DNA from: Rachycentron canadum
Taxonomy: Eukaryota > Chordata > Actinopteri > Carangiformes > Rachycentridae
Assembly: GCA_038496675.1 (NCBI GenBank)
Contig: CM076653.1
Coordinates: forward strand, 21,814,476-21,878,475
DNA: 64,000 bases
Direction of reading: 5' to 3'
In this document: in pieces, positions 11,401 through 26,400 of the stretch
Layout of the letters: each line of letters begins with the position of its first letter
Numbering within the stretch: position 1 is the stretch's first letter
Program-made: the position numbers and the translations under genes
The notes under the pieces: generated by a model
Databases searched by the model: none
What the model was told of the DNA's origin: nothing
What the model saw: the letters and a program-made list of their open reading frames with translations, nothing else

Positions 11401-14400
11401 TACAGCTACGTCAACGTTTTTACTCTTTGTACCATTCATGTCAGCGTCACAGTTTAATTATATTTTTGACTACTATATTTTTACAAGCCACGATGATATC
11501 TACTGTATCTACAACAACAGAGGTGGTTATGAGTACATGTGTTTATATGTCTGTCGCTGCAACCATGCAATATACAGTCACAAAAGCACCCCCCTTGTTA
11601 TCATGTTATTAAACTGAATGATATATGATATAACATTTTTGATTTTTGTCATCTCTTCATGTTATGTGACTCTTTCAGCATTTTATGTAATCTTTAATTG
11701 TATCTTCATGAGTGAAGGTCTATGTATTTCACATTTCACTCTACAATGACCCCTGTGCAATGTTTGCTGCTATAACACTAATGTTGTCATGTTCTAATGA
11801 TGCTTCAGAACCAAGCACCTGGGTGTAACACCACATATATGATGAATTTGTTATTGTTTTCATTCTCTGAAGTATACAAGGATGACAGCGTAATGTAATA
11901 ATCAGTTATACAGTATTCACTGAACATGTTTGAAGCTGGAATTGATTCTTGAGATGTGTACTTACACCCCGTTTGCCTTAGCCAAAAAAGCAACAACACA
12001 AAACTGCAATATACTTAACTCTGTTAAGTCTCTCAATAAAGTCTGTCAAGGTTGGAATATTTGAAGAATCCATCAGATTTTACCAGATCATTCTCGTAGC
12101 TATGGGCTGCTCCACAGCTGTGGTTTAGGAAAGTAGATTAGGAAAACATGGCGGGATTTTGACTGATATCAGTTAGTAATCTGTTCTGTGCTATAACTCT
12201 GTTTGAGCTACAATTTCAGCCTGACAGCTGCCAACCATATGATATGAGACTGTGTGTGTTTGCATGCTGCTGTGCTCATTGATTCCCCGTACATTGCAAT
12301 CACATGTGCCTTTATGTGTGAGTCATATGTGTTTGCCCTTCAGGTTCACTTGCGACAGCCTGCAGAGATCCAGGTATTCCCATGAATGGCAGTCGCAATG
12401 GGGAAGGGCGGGAGCCCGGTGACTCTGTGACCTTCTCTTGTGATCCGGGATATGAATTGCAGGGCGAGAGCAGAATCACCTGCATCCAAGTGGAAAATAG
12501 ATACTACTGGCAACCCAGCCCTCCAAGCTGCATCGGTGAGAGAGAGGAAGATAGTGTGATTTAGACAGAGAAGCAGGAATGTGTAGAGGAGATAGAGCGA
12601 GGGTATAAGGATTGAAGGAGAGAGGGAAGTAGGGGATCAGAGTGAAAGAGAGATGGTGAGAGGAAGAGGGAGCTGGGGAGTTTTTCTATTAACTGGCCGC
12701 AGCAGACACTATAATTCTCTCACACTGATGTCTTAAAAATATGTGGAGGATAAACAAGACTCCTCAGATATGTTTGAGTTTTTGCCAACCCTTATGTGGA
12801 CAAATCCACCACTGTAGCCAGTCAAAGACTGAGTACTCTATAGTCTCCTAACGCATTGTTGTATTAGAGCTTAACAGCTAATTACTTAACAATGCAATTA
12901 GAAATAATTACACTAAGTAGGTCCAAAGAAACCTAGATGCTCTTGAATTGCTGCCAACTGGTCTAACTGAGGTTTTTTTTCTGGCCAGGGAAGAGCAAGG
13001 CATTTCTAGGTCTTGCAATGCAATTACAAGATCACACAAAACAGCATGATGTAATACCATAAGAAACAAGACAGTTTGAGTCAAAACTTATTTAAATGGC
13101 AGCTGTCCTTATACTACTTAAATTTTATCACACTAAATAAGAGCAACATACTCAGCATGTTATTAACACTTATAAAACTGACATCTGTTGCTTTATTCAT
13201 CAAACTCACAGGTGACAAGTAAAGCTTTTATGAAGCTTTAAGAGGCACAAAGAATATCCTCTCACATTGTTGAGTATCAAAAATGTGAATAGAAAAATCA
13301 CATAAACATAATCCATCCAGTAAAATCCCAGAGAACACACGTGCATACTAATTAATGAGCTTGAGGATTTATATACTGTAGCAACAAATAGTGGAAAACA
13401 TTATTAAGATAATTACTAGAGGAGCACTGAGTAAAATATTTCCATATGTGACATATGGATTTTTGACTGTTGTATTAATAACATATAAGTACTCATGACT
13501 TACCTGGCCCACACTGAAACCATCATAGTCAAAGACATTTACAGCAAGACAAGTGCAATTAGGAAAGTTCTTTGTGATTTATGTAGGCATCTATCTTTTC
13601 TCTTTCAAGCTCCCTGTGGTGGCAATGTGACTGGATCTTCAGGATTCATCCTCTCGCCCAACTACCCACACCCCTACCCACACAGCAAAGACTGTGACTG
13701 GCTTATTGCTGTCCACTCCGACTATGTCATCTCTTTGGCTTTCATCAGGTAATATGAGAGACTACTATGTCCACTTTATGTCGCTGCTTTTAGTCAAAAT
13801 GTAAAGTGACACAACATGGCCAGATGAATATATATATATATATATATATANNNNNNNNNNNNNNNNNNNNNNNNNNNNNNNNNNNNNNNNNNNNNNNNNN
13901 NNNNNNNNNNNNNNNNNNNNNNNNNNNNNNNNNNNNNNNNNNNNNNNNNNNNNNNNNNNNNNNNNNNNNNNNNNNNNNNNNNNNNNNNNNNNNNNNNNNN
14001 NNNNNNNNNNNNNNNNNNNNNNNNNNNNNNNNNNNNNNNNNNNNNNNNNNNNNNNNNNNNNNNNNNNNNNNNNNNNNNNNNNNNNNNNNNNNNNNNNNNN
14101 NNNNNNNNNNNNNNNNNNNNNNNNNNNNNNNNNNNNNNNNNNNNNNNNNNNNNNNNNNNNNNNNNNNNNNNNNNNNNNNNNNNNNNNNNNNNNNNNNNNN
14201 NNNNNNNNNNNNNNNNNNNNNNNNNNNNNNNNNNNNNNNNNNNNNNNNTATTTTTTTAAAACACACTAGTTTACATTGTTTAAAACAGTTACTAATAAAG
14301 GAAATGAAGGAATGTGTGATTTCTGCACAATGAGCAGTGGATTTGATGAAAAATACTGGAATGTGAAAAAACGGTGATGTCCCTCGTGTACATGGTCCAG

Positions 14401-17400
14401 TGGTTTACAAGATGAAGCTCTCCCTAAACCTGTGGTATGTTTTGTAACCTACCTGAAACAGAATGGAGCAGGTCTCAGTGGATGCACAGTAGCTCAGTCT
14501 GTGCTGTGGAATTGCTTGTTTTCTGCAGTGGAACCAGCTACAACATCATAGTATTGAGCAAAGTTGTCGATGTGTGTTAAGCAGAGAACCTGAATTTGAG
14601 CCCAGGTGTGTTGGGAGATAGGGGAGAAGGAGCAGTGCCTCTAAACACCTAGAAGGCAGGTATTGCTGCCACTTTGCTTGAATGTGGTGAAACAAGATTT
14701 CTGGCTGAATACTGTATTTTGCAGGCAGAAATATAATGTGACTGCAGCTCATTTTCTAGGCTGAATGATACTCACACCATAAGCTTTACATTATTAATTG
14801 CAATTTAAACATGTAGCAGCAGAACTAGAGGATGAGCCTCAGGGCACTTTTCATGGGTAATATTCTCTTTACTGATATGTTTTTTTATAGTTGTTTCATA
14901 GAAGGCAAGAGAAGCAGCGAAGGTGCGTTGGCACTTTCCACACCCACTTCACCCACTCTTCCTCTTCCGGAGGTGAAGCAGAGAAATGTTGCAGACCATG
15001 TTTCTTTTTCAACTTTGTCCTTCAAAACAAACATCTAACAGAGTTAGCACAATGCTACTTTCTCTCTTGGGAATGCCAAATGAAAGGATGGAGTTATGAT
15101 TTTAAATTGGAGTTGCCTTGATCCAACTCAAATGCAATTATCTCCAAGCTATTTACATTTTTGTCATAAACCACGCTCATTATTTTGAAAACAAATGCTC
15201 CTCTCTCTCTCACTGCGGCATGTGATTTGATATACAGCGCTACAATATGAAACGATCCTTTCACACTGCATTGCCACTGCCGTCTGGGAAGATTTTGTGC
15301 CACCGCAGTGTCACAACAATTTAATCTCTTCTCACCTCTTGGGGGAGATATCTTTTTTTTTTTTATCTCTTTGTCTGGAGATGCAAAACAAATCGCTTGG
15401 CATGACTCACTTCTAGCACAGTGGTGCACACTCTCATTTTCAAACCCTAATGCATTCTAAATCTCTCATACAATCTGTACAATTTGGTGGTTAAGACTTT
15501 GCAAAAATAATAACTGTTTTATCTCTCATTTGTCTCTTTCTTTCACTTGTCACAGCTTCAGTATTGAGCCCAACTATGATTTCTTGTATATCTACGATGG
15601 GCCAGAAAGCAGCGCTCATCTGATTGGCAGTTTTCAAGACAGTAAACTTCCAGAGAAGATTGAGAGCACATCCAACTTCATGTACTTAGCATTTCGTAGT
15701 GACGGTTCTGTGAGCTACACCGGCTTTCATTTGGAATACAAAGGTACTCTGAAGGCCTGTGCAAGGGGGATTTTGTATGCATTTTCACTGAATATGTATC
15801 TATATTACAGCAAGGGATTTTGTTTGATACATATATACTTGAATTAGAAAATAAAGTCTTTGAAGTATGCCACTGTATACAATTACTTTTTCTAATGTTA
15901 ATACCAGCTGAGAATAACCTCTGCTTCACCCCTATCCATTTCCACTATGCTTGCTGTTGCTTTTTAAAAACACAGTTTTGTTAAATCAAACAACCCGTTG
16001 CAGCCTGTGGAAGTATTTATTCTTATCGCTGCTTAATTAGAAAGCTCTCTCATTTTAGATACTTGTCACTGTTCTAAAAGCTTTGTTCTTTTGATTGGCA
16101 GCAAAACTGCGGGAGGCGTGCTTTGACCCAGGGAATGTGATGAATGGCACGAGAATGGGTACTGACTACAAGCTGGGATCTATGGTGACATTTCATTGTG
16201 AGGCCGGGTATTTGCTGCAGGGCTACTCCACTCTGACGTGTGTCATGGGCAACAGCAAAAGACCTGAGTGGGACAGAGCCAAACCAAGCTGTCAAGGTGA
16301 GAGGCAACATGCTGACAAAGATCGTAGGCCTTAGTAACAGAAAACTGAGCTCCAGCTGTTTGGTCAATATTTGATTCTATTTGATACCAGAATTTCGCTG
16401 TGTGAAAATTTGTTGATGTGTTGTGCACACCTCTCATGCAGAACGCAAGAAAAGTAAACTTGGAGCAGGGAAGCCTGTGTTTAAGATGTTGAACACTGCA
16501 GATCACTCTCACTGTTAGTTAATAGGTATACATATGTTTTAAGAAACTGTGTAGACTAACAGTAGTTCAGCAATGGTGGTGAAGACATGGAGGACATGTC
16601 TCTATATGAGAAGTTGTCAGAGAAAAAACGATGTTTGGTTTGAAATTGAATCAGTATCAAAATCAGATGCCAAGTATGGTCTCAAACAGCTAAAGCTATT
16701 TGTCTAATTCTAAGCCTGAAACATGGATGATAGGGGATGATCCTGACCTTACGAAAAGTGAGGCAAACTTTGTGATGGCAGTGATAAAGTAAAATAAGAC
16801 AGATTAATTAACGGACATAGAAATGTCACAGTGTTCAAACGCTAAATAGATTGTACCTGGTCTGCAGAATTAGTAGACATAAAAATGTTGACATAAACTA
16901 GTTAAAATTCTAGGGCATTTTCGGGTTGCTGGGATTTTATAGTTTTACAATTTCACACTGTATTGCAAAAGACATAATATACCAAGTGCTACTGTTTATT
17001 ATTCGAAACCAAATCCACAGTGTAGGCATTTCATATAGCTCTGCAGAATCAGAATGATCACAGTGTCAAGGTGAGAAGTGAGAAAAGATGTGAGGAGTTT
17101 CAAGATAAGTACCCAGCACTCCTCCCTCTAGCATTACACCATTTTTATTACTCCTTAAAGTATTTAATCGGCCAAGCCTGAATTAGAATTCAGCTTTCAT
17201 ATTCAGCAGTGAGGAATGGGGGCACCCACTCTCACACCAGGGAGCTCTTCATTACTTTTACAGTTGGCACCGGTGTAACTTCACTGAACTGCCCTGGGGT
17301 TCATCAGCAACACTTCATTTAGTATTTTCACTTTAAGACCAAATCTGAACTGATGACTTAACTGTCTGAAGGCTAAATCTAATGGCTTTCTTTACAGTAT

Positions 17401-20400
17401 TTAGTGATTAGCTGAAGTTCTTAGCGTTTTCCCAAACAAGCAAAACATGCAGTTAACTCCAGTAAAATCCTGTATAAAATGCAAAAGATTTCAATTCACA
17501 GATTTCATCCTAGCCAGATGGGATTGACATTATTGGCCAATAATAATTAATACTAATATTATGATACAGTAAAATATGTAAGGAAATGTCATCGTTATAA
17601 TGTTTGTTCACCACAAATAATTAATAGGTTTATTCTTCAGTTTTCTAGTGTTGGCTTCTCACTATTCAGCTAACAGAACAGTGGTAAAGTGCAAATAAAC
17701 ATAATAATGCGTCAAGTGATAGCAGTGGAGAAGAGGAATGCAATCTAGTATTGATTCTAGTATTAACATTGATATGGACAATGCTGAACCAAACCAACTG
17801 GCTTCGCAAATCCTATATTGTTTGCAAAGAAACTCTGCAGGACACCTGGAATGAATCCTTGTCAAAATGTGCTTATTTTATTTGTGTATCTAAATCATTA
17901 ATGTTCTATTATTATTCTTGAATACTGATGTTGATCGAATATGTGGTATTGGTTGGACTTTAGATGTAACCGTAGGTCTGTTTGTCATGTCTTATATTTC
18001 CATTAAACCCATTGCCTTTCTGCATTTTAGCAGTTCACAGTGTACTTTCAGTAGATTAGATTTGTTTTATTGTACTATGATGGTTCCTTTAGCTCTCAAG
18101 TCAGTCAAGGTGAAGTAGATTTCAGGGCTGGGTCACTGTCTGTCAAATGCACTCTGTTAAAAATAAATAATAGATTAAAAAAAAAAAAAAAACACTGAAA
18201 CTGTAAAATTCTCATATGTACAAAGCCAGACATGGCAACAATTTATATGAAAATGTTGCTGGTGTATGCATTTTGTAGATAATCAAAGCTCTTTTGAAAT
18301 GAAACCTCATACAATGACATCTTGAATAGCATCCTCACTCTCTTTGATTTTTTACCTTTTTCTGGGCATTTTGGTAATTCCGACCTATCTGTCTTTCAAA
18401 TACAGAATGGTTATACAGTGTGTCCTTTTAGCACTTCACTTAGTGAAGAATTATACCATTAAAGCATATTTTGAGAGTTCCTTCTTTCACTTGGTGCTGC
18501 TCTTACCTTCTGTTGATCCTTCCCTCAAATTCCTCACCTACCGTGGCATTATGGATCACAACCTATCTTACAAATCAGCTTGCCAGCACCACATATGTTT
18601 GATTTTATGCCTCTTGCTACTCCAGCAACCAAACATGGATAAAATGCTCAGCCATCTTTCTACATTAGCTGCTCTGCTCACTTTTGTTCATCTTCTCCTG
18701 TGCTGATCAGTGAAACAGCAGTGACATGTGCATTATGTGAGCCACATGGGGTTCAGAGCAGCTGGTTACAGCTTCCCTCTGACAAATGAGTGTGTGTTTG
18801 TTTACAGTCGAGGCTCCCCCACCTGATGGCTTGGTCCATGAGGTCTGAGGCAACTCCGTTAGAGGGCCTCTTGGCAAATTAGGTACAGCATTAACAGTTT
18901 AAGATTGAACTTGGAGATACGACGCAGGTGCAGGACAGAGTACAGAGTACAGAATACAGAGTACAGATTATATTAATGAACCTAGTTGCCAATTGAATAT
19001 CTGCTCACACCATGATCACGGTGCAAGTATAGATATATGAGCTACAAGGCTTTTGAAGAAGATGTTGGTTTCCTGTGTTGTGGATCTGGTCTTCACACAA
19101 TGTGGCTTTGACGGCACATACTGTCAAAGCCACATGTGTACACTAACATAAATTGAGAGATTTTCTGAGGTTAAATCAAAACAAACTCTGGACTCTTTGT
19201 GTACACAGTATAGAGACTAAAAGCCTGTTTTGGCTGAGAGTTGAACCCCCAAACATGCTGCTGGGCAGTACAGGCTGATTAAAGTCACAGGCGTGTGGAA
19301 GTTTTGTGATTGTGTGTTTTCTTGATTGATGGTGTTTTTCTGCATTTTGAAGGCAAAAAAAATTATTTTCCTTGCTGGTTGCATCCCTTTTGGGTTTTAA
19401 CCCTGTACCACAGCTCAGGCCTCCTTTCCTGTGTGTTTATAGCTTGCTTTCCTTTTAAAAATGTCTCCAAAGTGTCTCTCAAAAATCAAATTATTTTGGG
19501 TATGCTAGAAAAATTACATTTGTCAGCAACTGTGAGTTCAAAGGTGACTTCTCATCTCATTTTGTGCTAAGAACTGCATACCTGTGCACTTATGCCAGTT
19601 AAAATGGATTTGCTTATTGTATTTTATTGTCTTATGTCCCCAGATATTGTAAGCTGGTTGTTTCACATTTGTTAACTGTGCTTCTCTGCTGCTGTCTTTC
19701 CTGTCCCCACAGCTCCCTGTGGAGGCCACTTCACAGGTTCAGAGGGAACTGTGCTGTCCCCAAACTATCCACATAATTACACCAGAGGCCAGAGCTGTGT
19801 TTATGACATCTTCGTCCCCGGGGACTTTGGTAAGCATTTTCAGGCATTATTTTCACAGAGTTGCAGAAAATTGTTACTTAAGAGAGATAATTGTTTGTTT
19901 TGTCTGAGTTTTCACTTACTGATGAGGGTAGAGGATAGACTTAGAATAGGAGTCTTAGTCTCAAAGCTGGTTATGGGTGACAGTGTCCTACCAAACAAAA
20001 CATTCAGACTTGCATAATGTATTTCCCAGTAGCACTTAATTTGTGTTTCATTCATTTAAGTGTTTTGCAAGTTTGGATCAGGCTGTGTGATGGTTACTTC
20101 TATTGACATTTTCCATTGTCAGTTTAAAGGCTTGTCATTCCTTGTATACTTGCTTCATATCTGAAAACTGAATTGTCATGATATTGAGCCAATGGTTTGC
20201 ACACTGAAAAGATAGAGGTCAGTGGTGGTCTCTGCTATTACTCACAGTAGATTGTGTCTGGTGGAGTCACATTTAATCAATACAAATTCGTCAGAATTCT
20301 ATACGAAAATCCTGTTGGGACCACTGTCCCTTTTCTGACTCCTACATAAGGGTTGAAAAGCAACCTGAAGAACAGCAGTATTCTGGCTCTAGCAAATGAT

Positions 20401-23400
20401 GTGAGAGCAGGATGGGATCAGGGCAAACAAAAATTGATTAAGTTGACATGAAAAATGCCCTGTAGTGTAGGTAATGAAGAGGAAGGTCAAGCAGCCGAGG
20501 GCTGTGGGGAATAGATGGAGCAAGCAAATGCATGGATGCTCAGTTTATCAAAGTACCTCTGTATATACATAATTCAGCAAAGATATCTAGGAGACCTATA
20601 TGTGCTTGTGCTCAATATTCCATATTAGTCATAAAGAGCTGCTGAAAATCGTAGGCAGGGCTTTTATTCTGTAAAGCTCTCTTCTTACGAAACACAGATT
20701 AATCCCGTGTGTGATGATCTAGCCCGACAGTTTACATCCTCTGCTGCCATCTTCCACTGTTCATGGAGTCCACAAACCCACAGGCCTTTTTTTTAAAATA
20801 AATATTGCATGCAAATGCTTCCTTTGCCTAAACTGACTGCAAAAGCTTAATGGAGTGTGGAAGTCGCCAAGCAACATTCCCACCTGGGCCCGTGAATTTA
20901 TTCCAGCGTCTGCAAACACTGAGGCTATTGAAAAGTTGTACTGATGATGAGCAAGACTGCTGCGGCGTGGCTTGAGCGAAACATATTCTAGGATTCACAG
21001 CTTGGATCGAGCAAACTGGAAATGTTAGGAGTACAACTCCAGTAATGATCTTACAAAAAATCTTAACTTATCTAATGCATTGCACTAGTAATATATGAGT
21101 CTCTCTAGTAGTGTTAGTGTTTTTTAACCACCTGATAGAAGAGTATGCAGAGAATTTATTTCTCTGTACCAGCTTCACAGCTGAGTTTAGCCTATAGGCA
21201 GCATGATAGCCAAAATCACATTTCAGTGTCTAGTATACAGGTAATTGAAAATTGTAAGCGCCTAGGGTAGAGTATCAAATGTGTCTTGGTCTGTCCCTCA
21301 TATGACCGATAATGTGCCATAAGCCTTTGAGACATTGTGTCAAACAGGTTGAACCAGCAGGAAAAGGTCATTGGGAAAAAATCACTTCATGACTCTGGAC
21401 GAGTGACCTGAGGGTTTTACACCTTGGGGAGCAGCATTATATGGATGTATGTCCTTATGTGTTTTGCTGTCAAGGTGTAGCTACAAGTGTTAAGACCAAC
21501 TCTGTTAAAGTATGTAACAGGGTGGGTCCCACGCTAGGTTCAAAGTAGGAGTACAATGCAGTTAAATCAATTAAAACATGTGCTCTTCGTGATTGTTTTC
21601 AGGCTATTTGATAAAGTTAGTACTGGTACATTGCCTGACATTGTGTTTGACTAATGGCTGCCAGGGTAGAAACCAGCCCTTAGCTGTTGGTTGCCTGAAT
21701 GAAAGCTATGCTGTTCATCATCACAGAATGGATTTCACTGAAAATAACTTAGTGTCACTAATAATGCAAAATAAATAAACAGCGATAGACAAACGTTAAT
21801 GAAAAATGTAATTATATTTCTTAATTATTGACAAAGTAGATACAAGTATAAGGAGGTAAAATGCAATAGAAAAAGTAATTACCTCCTGAAAGCCTGATCA
21901 GATGTGTATTGTATTAGTCATATCACTAGTAATCTGTCCTTAATTTGCATCAAACATGGCATGGCTCAAAAGTGTTCCTCCTATTTGAGGAAATAATGAA
22001 CAGTGAAAAGTGTTATTACCTAGTTTTCTATTACAATGTGCAATGTCTTTACTATTGACTTAATAGAGTAATACATTTAACCTCATTGCTGGTGCTGTCT
22101 GTGGCCAGAGACATTGTTTTGACATGTTTTCAAGTTGTACATCTGAATATTTATACAGACTTACGTCTGTAAGCCTTAAGTTTCATTCTTGTGAACGCAA
22201 CCTCTCAGAAAACCATGAATTCATTTCAGCCATTTTTTCAAATTTACTTGGATGAAAATTAGTTTGTTATAGGTCACTGTGTATTCACCAAAGATTGTTC
22301 GTCCATAGAAGAATGGATAATGAAGAAACAATTAAGATTTTATGCACAAATTATAACAAAATACTCTTAATACCTTTTCTAAAATTCCTTCATAGTCTAA
22401 ATCCATATATTATATAGGCTTGGACAGACATGGATGTTACGGAGGCATATAACCGCAAGTTAGTAATAATAGTTTTCACGTTTAGCTGTCTTGTTGCTTA
22501 ATTACCCAGCTCACTGGTGTAGTACTGACAGCACACTTGCAAGAGTAAATCAATGCAACAGGAGCACTCTCATTTTCCTTCTGTACCAAGGTGAGGGATT
22601 AACAATTCTTTATTTGTTGTTGTTGTTTTGTCGTCAACCAGGTTGAGACTGTTACAGTTCTTGTTGCCTGGGGAAACTGTGCACAAGTTACTCTTGAGCC
22701 CTGCAGTGTAAGCCACTGCCGATATTTACATTTTTTCCCAACTACAAGACTTTTTCATGCATACATGTAGGACTAATGCCAGTGAAAAATTCAGCTACAT
22801 TCTGTTGTATTTGTTTTGTCATCTGCTCCAGGTTTTCTTAAAAGCACAGGTTTAGATTCTCTAACAGATTGTCAGTGCAAAGGATTATGACAGCTCAAAA
22901 AGTATTGGGAATGTTTATACATGTCTTAGATGTAGGCAGATATTTTGTTCGGTGGTATTATAGTACAGTTTGTGTAGATTTAGTGCACTTTATCCCAAGC
23001 TGTCATGGTTACTGTCTCACTGTCTGAGCAAATCCTCCGAATAGGTGCATATTTCCTGTATTTGCCTGTGTTTTCCTGTGGATTGCATTTTGCCATATCA
23101 TATTGTGCATCTAATATACTAACTAACTATACCTAATTACATAAAATGTGCACAAAATAAACATCCATCAATAACATCATAATGTGCTGCAGTACAATTC
23201 CACTTGAAACATGACCTCAATCACACAATCTTATCCATGTGCAGACATGTTAATATTGGCATTTATGTACTGTATGGCAGTGGATGATCATAAAAATGAT
23301 GCTTAAGTGCTTAAAAGACACTGTGTGGCTAGTATATATAGTATAGATAGTAAAATAAAAAACTATAGTAAAATAAGACTCATTTATGAACTATCATTCT

Positions 23401-26400
23401 TGCTACCTCAGCACTCACTTATGTTGTGTGCATAGCTTATTTTACTTTGCACCATTCAGATATAATTAAGGTACAATGTGCATCTGTCTTGCCCTTTAAT
23501 GTTTAATTATTCTGTCAGAAATAATGGTAGTAGTCATATTTCAAACAATAACTCTGCTTCTCTTTTAAAGAGATAAATTATTCATGGCACTCAACCTTTG
23601 CCTTGGGCACTGCTAGTAAACATACAGACATACAGTGCCCCACAGGAATTCACTCTTGTTTACACCAAGATCAGTGGCTAGGGTGTAACTTATGTCCTGT
23701 TCTTTCAGCAGGATATGGTATTTTCTTAGAAACTTACTGAAAGGCAAGCTATTTTGACAAAACAAAAAAAAAAACCATTGAGTGCAAGGTACACAGGGAA
23801 TAAAGAAATAAAAAGAAAACATATGGATGTGTATTTATGACACAAGTGGCAAACTATTCTTTATGGTAAATAGATTTTTTTCCCATCTTAAGTTTGTAGA
23901 GTTTTTATTTAGCCTAGAGGATGTGTTGATGTGTTTGAAGCAGCCTCCTTTGTGAATGTTTGATGGCTTCAGAGGTGAGTCAAATTTTTCCAATTAACAG
24001 GACCTTCCATGTTTCTTTCTTATTTCTTTTTTTTCTTTGCCATGTGAGATGTGCTTTTTTTTTTTTTTGCTTTGAATTAGATCAAGACTGAAATATTCCC
24101 GATGATATGTATCAACATTCACTCCAAAGATCATTATCTTTGTAACTAACCTTTGAAAAATAGGTACAGTTCTAAAAATCTCATTAATATTGAGATGATT
24201 GTCAGCAGCCATATACATCTCTGAACTTCTTTCAAAATTGAGTTTAAAGACTAATGCTTTCCTTGCAACACTGTGCAAAAGCAGTGGTATCTATACTTCA
24301 AACTCTCATTTTGACTCAGTTTCATAGCAGATGCAAATGCCATTATAATACATATATTTGATTGTTATTAACTCAAGAAATGTTGCAGACGGTGTCTTGG
24401 GAGTGTGTAACTGGAAGGATGCCCATAATGAGTCACTGGTAAATCTGATTTCATTGACATAACATTCAGTCACCTTTGTTTATCTGCCCAAGGCTTTTTT
24501 TTTTTTTTTTTTTTACATTTCCAGTGTATAAACCTGTATAATACTAACAACAACATATGCATAATGGTTGCCACAGAATGTGTCAGGAGGCAAGACAGGA
24601 GCACTGACAGATTGCAGTAATAAATCTGGGCTGTAACAAGATGGACAGAAATGAGTGAGAGAGAGAGACTGTGGAGACTGCAAGAGGTAAAAGGGAGTGA
24701 ATCTAACCACGAGAATGAGGCACATCGATCTTAGTTGAATGTGAAAACAAGTTACATAGAGAGTGTGATAATGAGTGAGAGAGTTATAATGAGCGAGACA
24801 GGGAATGAGAAAGGAGAAAGAGTGGTGCTGAGTACAATCATAAAAACATTGACCCTGGGGCCTGATTGTTGACTCGTCAGTGATGTTTGCCCGAGGCCGC
24901 CTTAGTACATGTCAAGCTACATCCCACACAGAAACCATTACCTTGTCTGTCTGCATCGGCTTAAAGAATATACACTACTCTCAATGTGATTAACCTAATA
25001 TGAACTATAAACTCTGCTCTGTCCCCACTTTTACTTGAAAGGTGTTTGTGCTTTGAGGCCCCACAGGTACATTTGTCTATGGCTATACAATGAGAGAGTT
25101 TGCCACTGTCAAATTTGAGTGTGGTGTGTACTGAAGTTATTTATTTATTTATTTATTTTTTTAAAGTTGATGACATTCTGGTTACCCACTGTGCCAGTGC
25201 AGTAGATTGTGATAGTTTTTAGATACACTGCTGAGGAGCGCTGAGATAACTGTACGCTGTTTTAAGATTTAACAAATAAAAACAATGATAAAGATCCAAG
25301 AAAAAATAATAATAACTGCAAAAGTAAAAAGAGTGCTGCTAAAACTGGAAGTGAAAGAAGGTAGTTATATATCCTTGTCCTCTTTCTCCTCTTGAAGTGA
25401 CCAGTACTTACAGCCTTCAATCCACCGAAGGGAGTTTTTACCCAAGATAGAAGCCTAATGGACTGGATGCAGCTTGTGCCAAGGTGCAGCCACATACTCA
25501 CTGCCAAAAGGGCTGATGCAATTTCACTGTGATAATGGGTCATTAAAAATATATGTGTCTGTGCTGTCATACAATCCCTCTGGTTTCTGTAAATGAGGCT
25601 TGTGTATGCTGTCACAGCCCTGAATCTCAGAAGCCCTGTGCCGCCACAAAGTAAAGACGGCAGGTACCTCTTTCATAATTCATAGCCAGAAGGACAAACA
25701 TATGCTGCCATTTTCCTTACCTTTTCATATTGCCTGTGCTGTGAGTGTCTTTAACACTTTATCTGGGGTTTTTGTATATTTTGCCTTAAGGCACATGTAT
25801 CTAATTCATGGGTAAAAATAGGACATTATTACATTATAGTTACATTAATTGTGTCCTTAGCTGTTTCTTTTCACTGCGTGGCCCAATGTTATTTTACCTG
25901 AGTGGCTGTTTACCAATAGGAACTTCTGTAATTTCCTGTTAACTAAGCCATGTAGCCTGAATGACCAAAAGTGTTTTTGTCAAATGTACTAACTCCCCTG
26001 CTACAAAAGCAGTGAATAAACAACACACAGATCAGTGGTCACTCATCACAGATGTTTTGAATCCACCCACTCCGAGGAATTGTGAATTTACAATGTAAAA
26101 TAAGTTTTAGAAATGCTTTACTAACCACAAAATGACAGAAGTCAAACCACACTGCAGACTCAGACGCATAGACATACACAATGTAGTTAAAATGCACTTT
26201 TCACAAAACAACAAAATAGATGAAAATCTGAACAGTCAATCTGATTAACATGAGTGGTAAGCAGGAAAAGTAACCACAACTTTCTTGTACTCAGCAGCAG
26301 CTATAATTTATGATAAAAGTTCTCCTGGAAAGAGATGCTTTTTTTTACAGAGACAGGTCTCTTGTCAAACAGTTAAGCAGCTTATAGAAAATCAGTGTCA

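Larger units (their letters stand above)
16297..19712 (+). other. Intron 11 (3,416 bp)
   Basis: Mostly unique AT-rich sequence. A poly(A) lies at about 18177-18192, a five-unit 7-bp tandem repeat at 18935-18969, and a perfect 13-bp stem-loop at 19100-19135. The 120-residue open frame at 18344-18706 has no recognisable domain. Confidence 0.7.

Noticed and set aside
13790..14333. Open frames spanning the first assembly gap
   Set aside because: They are made of undetermined bases.
15094..15429. 111-residue minus-strand frame in intron 9
   Set aside because: No family resemblance and no supporting splice or promoter signal.
18344..18706. 120-residue open frame on the + strand in intron 11
   Set aside because: Hydrophobic, no family motif, no splice context, and AT-rich introns of this length give such frames by chance.
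19100..19135. MicroRNA gene at the 13-bp hairpin
   Set aside because: The stem does not extend to precursor length, so it is recorded only as an inverted repeat.
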